A DNA stretch of 64,000 bases from Paenibacillus_AA sp045062745. Lineage in GTDB: Bacteria > Bacillota > Bacilli > Paenibacillales > NBRC-103111. The stretch lies in contig NZ_JBJGED010000008.1 in assembly GCF_045062745.1 (NCBI RefSeq), positions 1 through 64,000 of the forward strand, written 5' to 3'. The position numbers and the translations under genes are program-made. Each line of letters starts with the position of its first letter. Position 1 is the first letter of the stretch. Shown piece after piece: positions 63,248-64,000 of this stretch. The notes under the pieces were generated by a model. It was given only the letters and a program-made list of their open reading frames with translations. It was not told the DNA's origin and ran no database searches.

Positions 63248-64000
63248 CTAAGTTTTCACATGCTTCTGCATTTGCGAGATGGCCGATTTTTCCAGCCGCG
63301 ACACTTGCGCTTGCGAGATGCCGATCTCGTCCGCAACCTCCATCTGGGTTTTCCCTTCGAAGAAGCGCATGGACAGGATCATCTTCTCCCGGTCATTGAG
63401 CTTCCGCATCGCTTCCCGCAGCGCAATGCCTTCGATCCAGGAGATGTCCTTGTTCCGCTCGTCGCTGATCTGGTCCATCACATAGATCGGATCGCCGCCG
63501 TCGTGATAGATCGGCTCGAACAGCGAGACCGGATCCTGGATCGCATCGAGGGCGAATACGACATCCTCCTTTGGCACGTTCAGTGCCTCCGAGATTTCGT
63601 AGATCGACGGCTCCCTGGAGTTCGAGTTCGTCAAGCTGTCGCGCACCTGAAGCGCTTTGTAGGCGATATCGCGCAGCGAGCGGGACACCCGGATCGGGTT
63701 GTTGTCGCGCAAGTACCGGCGGATTTCTCCGATGATCATCGGCACCGCGTATGTAGAGAATTTCACATTCTGGCTTAAATCGAAATTATCAATCGCCTTC
63801 ATCAGTCCGATACACCCGACTTGGAACAAGTCGTCCACGAATTCACCGCGGTTGTTGAAGCGCTGGATGACGCTCAGCACGAGACGCAAGTTCCCGTTCA
63901 CTAACTTCTCTCTAGCCTCTCGCTCCTTGTTGTCTTGAAGCCGCACGAACAATTCGCGCATCTCGGCGTTCGTCAGTACGGGCAATTGCGAAGTATCAAC
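63248..64000 (-). CDS. sigG: Forespore sigma factor sigma-G (5' end beyond window)
   Basis: 250 residues are visible; the frame runs through the window edge (VDTSQLPVL...), so about ten N-terminal residues are missing. Region 2 has NGNLRLVLSVIQRFNNRGE and DDLFQVGCIGLMKAIDNFD, with FSTYAVPMIIGEIRRYLRD; region 3 and region 4 follow (MRKLNDREKMILSMRFFEGK, MEVADEIGISQAQVSRLEK). The near identity of region 2 to B. subtilis SigG distinguishes it from SigF. It directs late forespore genes. sigE should lie just beyond. Confidence 0.95.
   Translation of the reverse strand, partial: VDTSQLPVLTNAEMRELFVRLQDNKEREAREKLVNGNLRLVLSVIQRFNNRGEFVDDLFQVGCIGLMKAIDNFDLSQNVKFSTYAVPMIIGEIRRYLRDNNPIRVSRSLRDIAYKALQVRDSLTNSNSREPSIYEISEALNVPKEDVVFALDAIQDPVSLFEPIYHDGGDPIYVMDQISDERNKDISWIEGIALREAMRKLNDREKMILSMRFFEGKTQMEVADEIGISQAQVSRLEKSAISQMQKHVKT

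Overview
This window looks like a chromosomal segment of an endospore-forming Firmicute, most likely Paenibacillaceae (Paenibacillus or a close relative). The reasons are sigma-G at the right edge, a Bacillus-like ylm/divIVA/ileS/lspA/pyr gene order, T-box and PyrR leader RNAs, AGGAGG-type ribosome sites, GC-rich core genes with a PrcB-type SLH protein, and the acetylated diaminopimelate route. Species assignment is inference.

Bases 1 to about 17,700 form an AT-rich accessory island. It holds a six-gene minus-strand operon of small proteins (DUF7662-like, GIY-YIG nuclease, an unknown, a frameshifted YkgJ-type protein, a zinc ribbon and a transglutaminase-like protein). Next come a compact type I restriction-modification operon (hsdM-hsdS-hsdR plus a YgjP-like metallopeptidase), an unrecognised soluble/membrane protein pair that could be a defence module, and a large protein joining zinc-finger, degenerate HNH, RNase H-like and IS3-type HTH segments beside a divergent XRE regulator. 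The island carries several broken genes and ends at a tRNA-3'-end-like sequence followed by a terminator, probably an attachment junction. No integrase is inside the window.

Bases 17,800-33,700 are GC-rich. They hold a truncated amine-oxidase remnant, an SsuE-like reductase, a UPF0173 hydrolase, an SLH/PrcB surface protein, tRNA-Ile2 and tRNA-fMet, an AraC regulator with a Gfo/Idh/MocA oxidoreductase, and a tight five-gene envelope operon (ABC ATPase, HlyD-like adaptor lipoprotein, FtsX-type permease, second ABC ATPase with an AbrB-like tail, solute-binding lipoprotein). A phosphodiester glycosidase follows. The ABC operon and the glycosidase share 11-bp-period direct repeats next to a -10 box, resembling PhoP/OmpR-family sites.

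Bases 33,700-42,700 are the pyrimidine operon pyrR-pyrB-pyrC-carA-carB-pyrF-pyrE behind a PyrR attenuator; pyrP, pyrK and pyrD are absent. Bases 42,700-47,000 hold dapH-dapL, an Rpn-like nuclease and a patA-like aminotransferase, together covering the acetylated lysine/DAP branch. Bases 47,000-56,800 follow the B. subtilis order in reverse: rluD-type synthase, lspA, a YteA-like protein, ileS with a T-box, divIVA, ylmH, ylmG, sepF, ylmE, ylmD. A seven-gene surface-glycan cluster (56,958-62,251) sits between ylmD and ylmC, and the window ends inside sigG.
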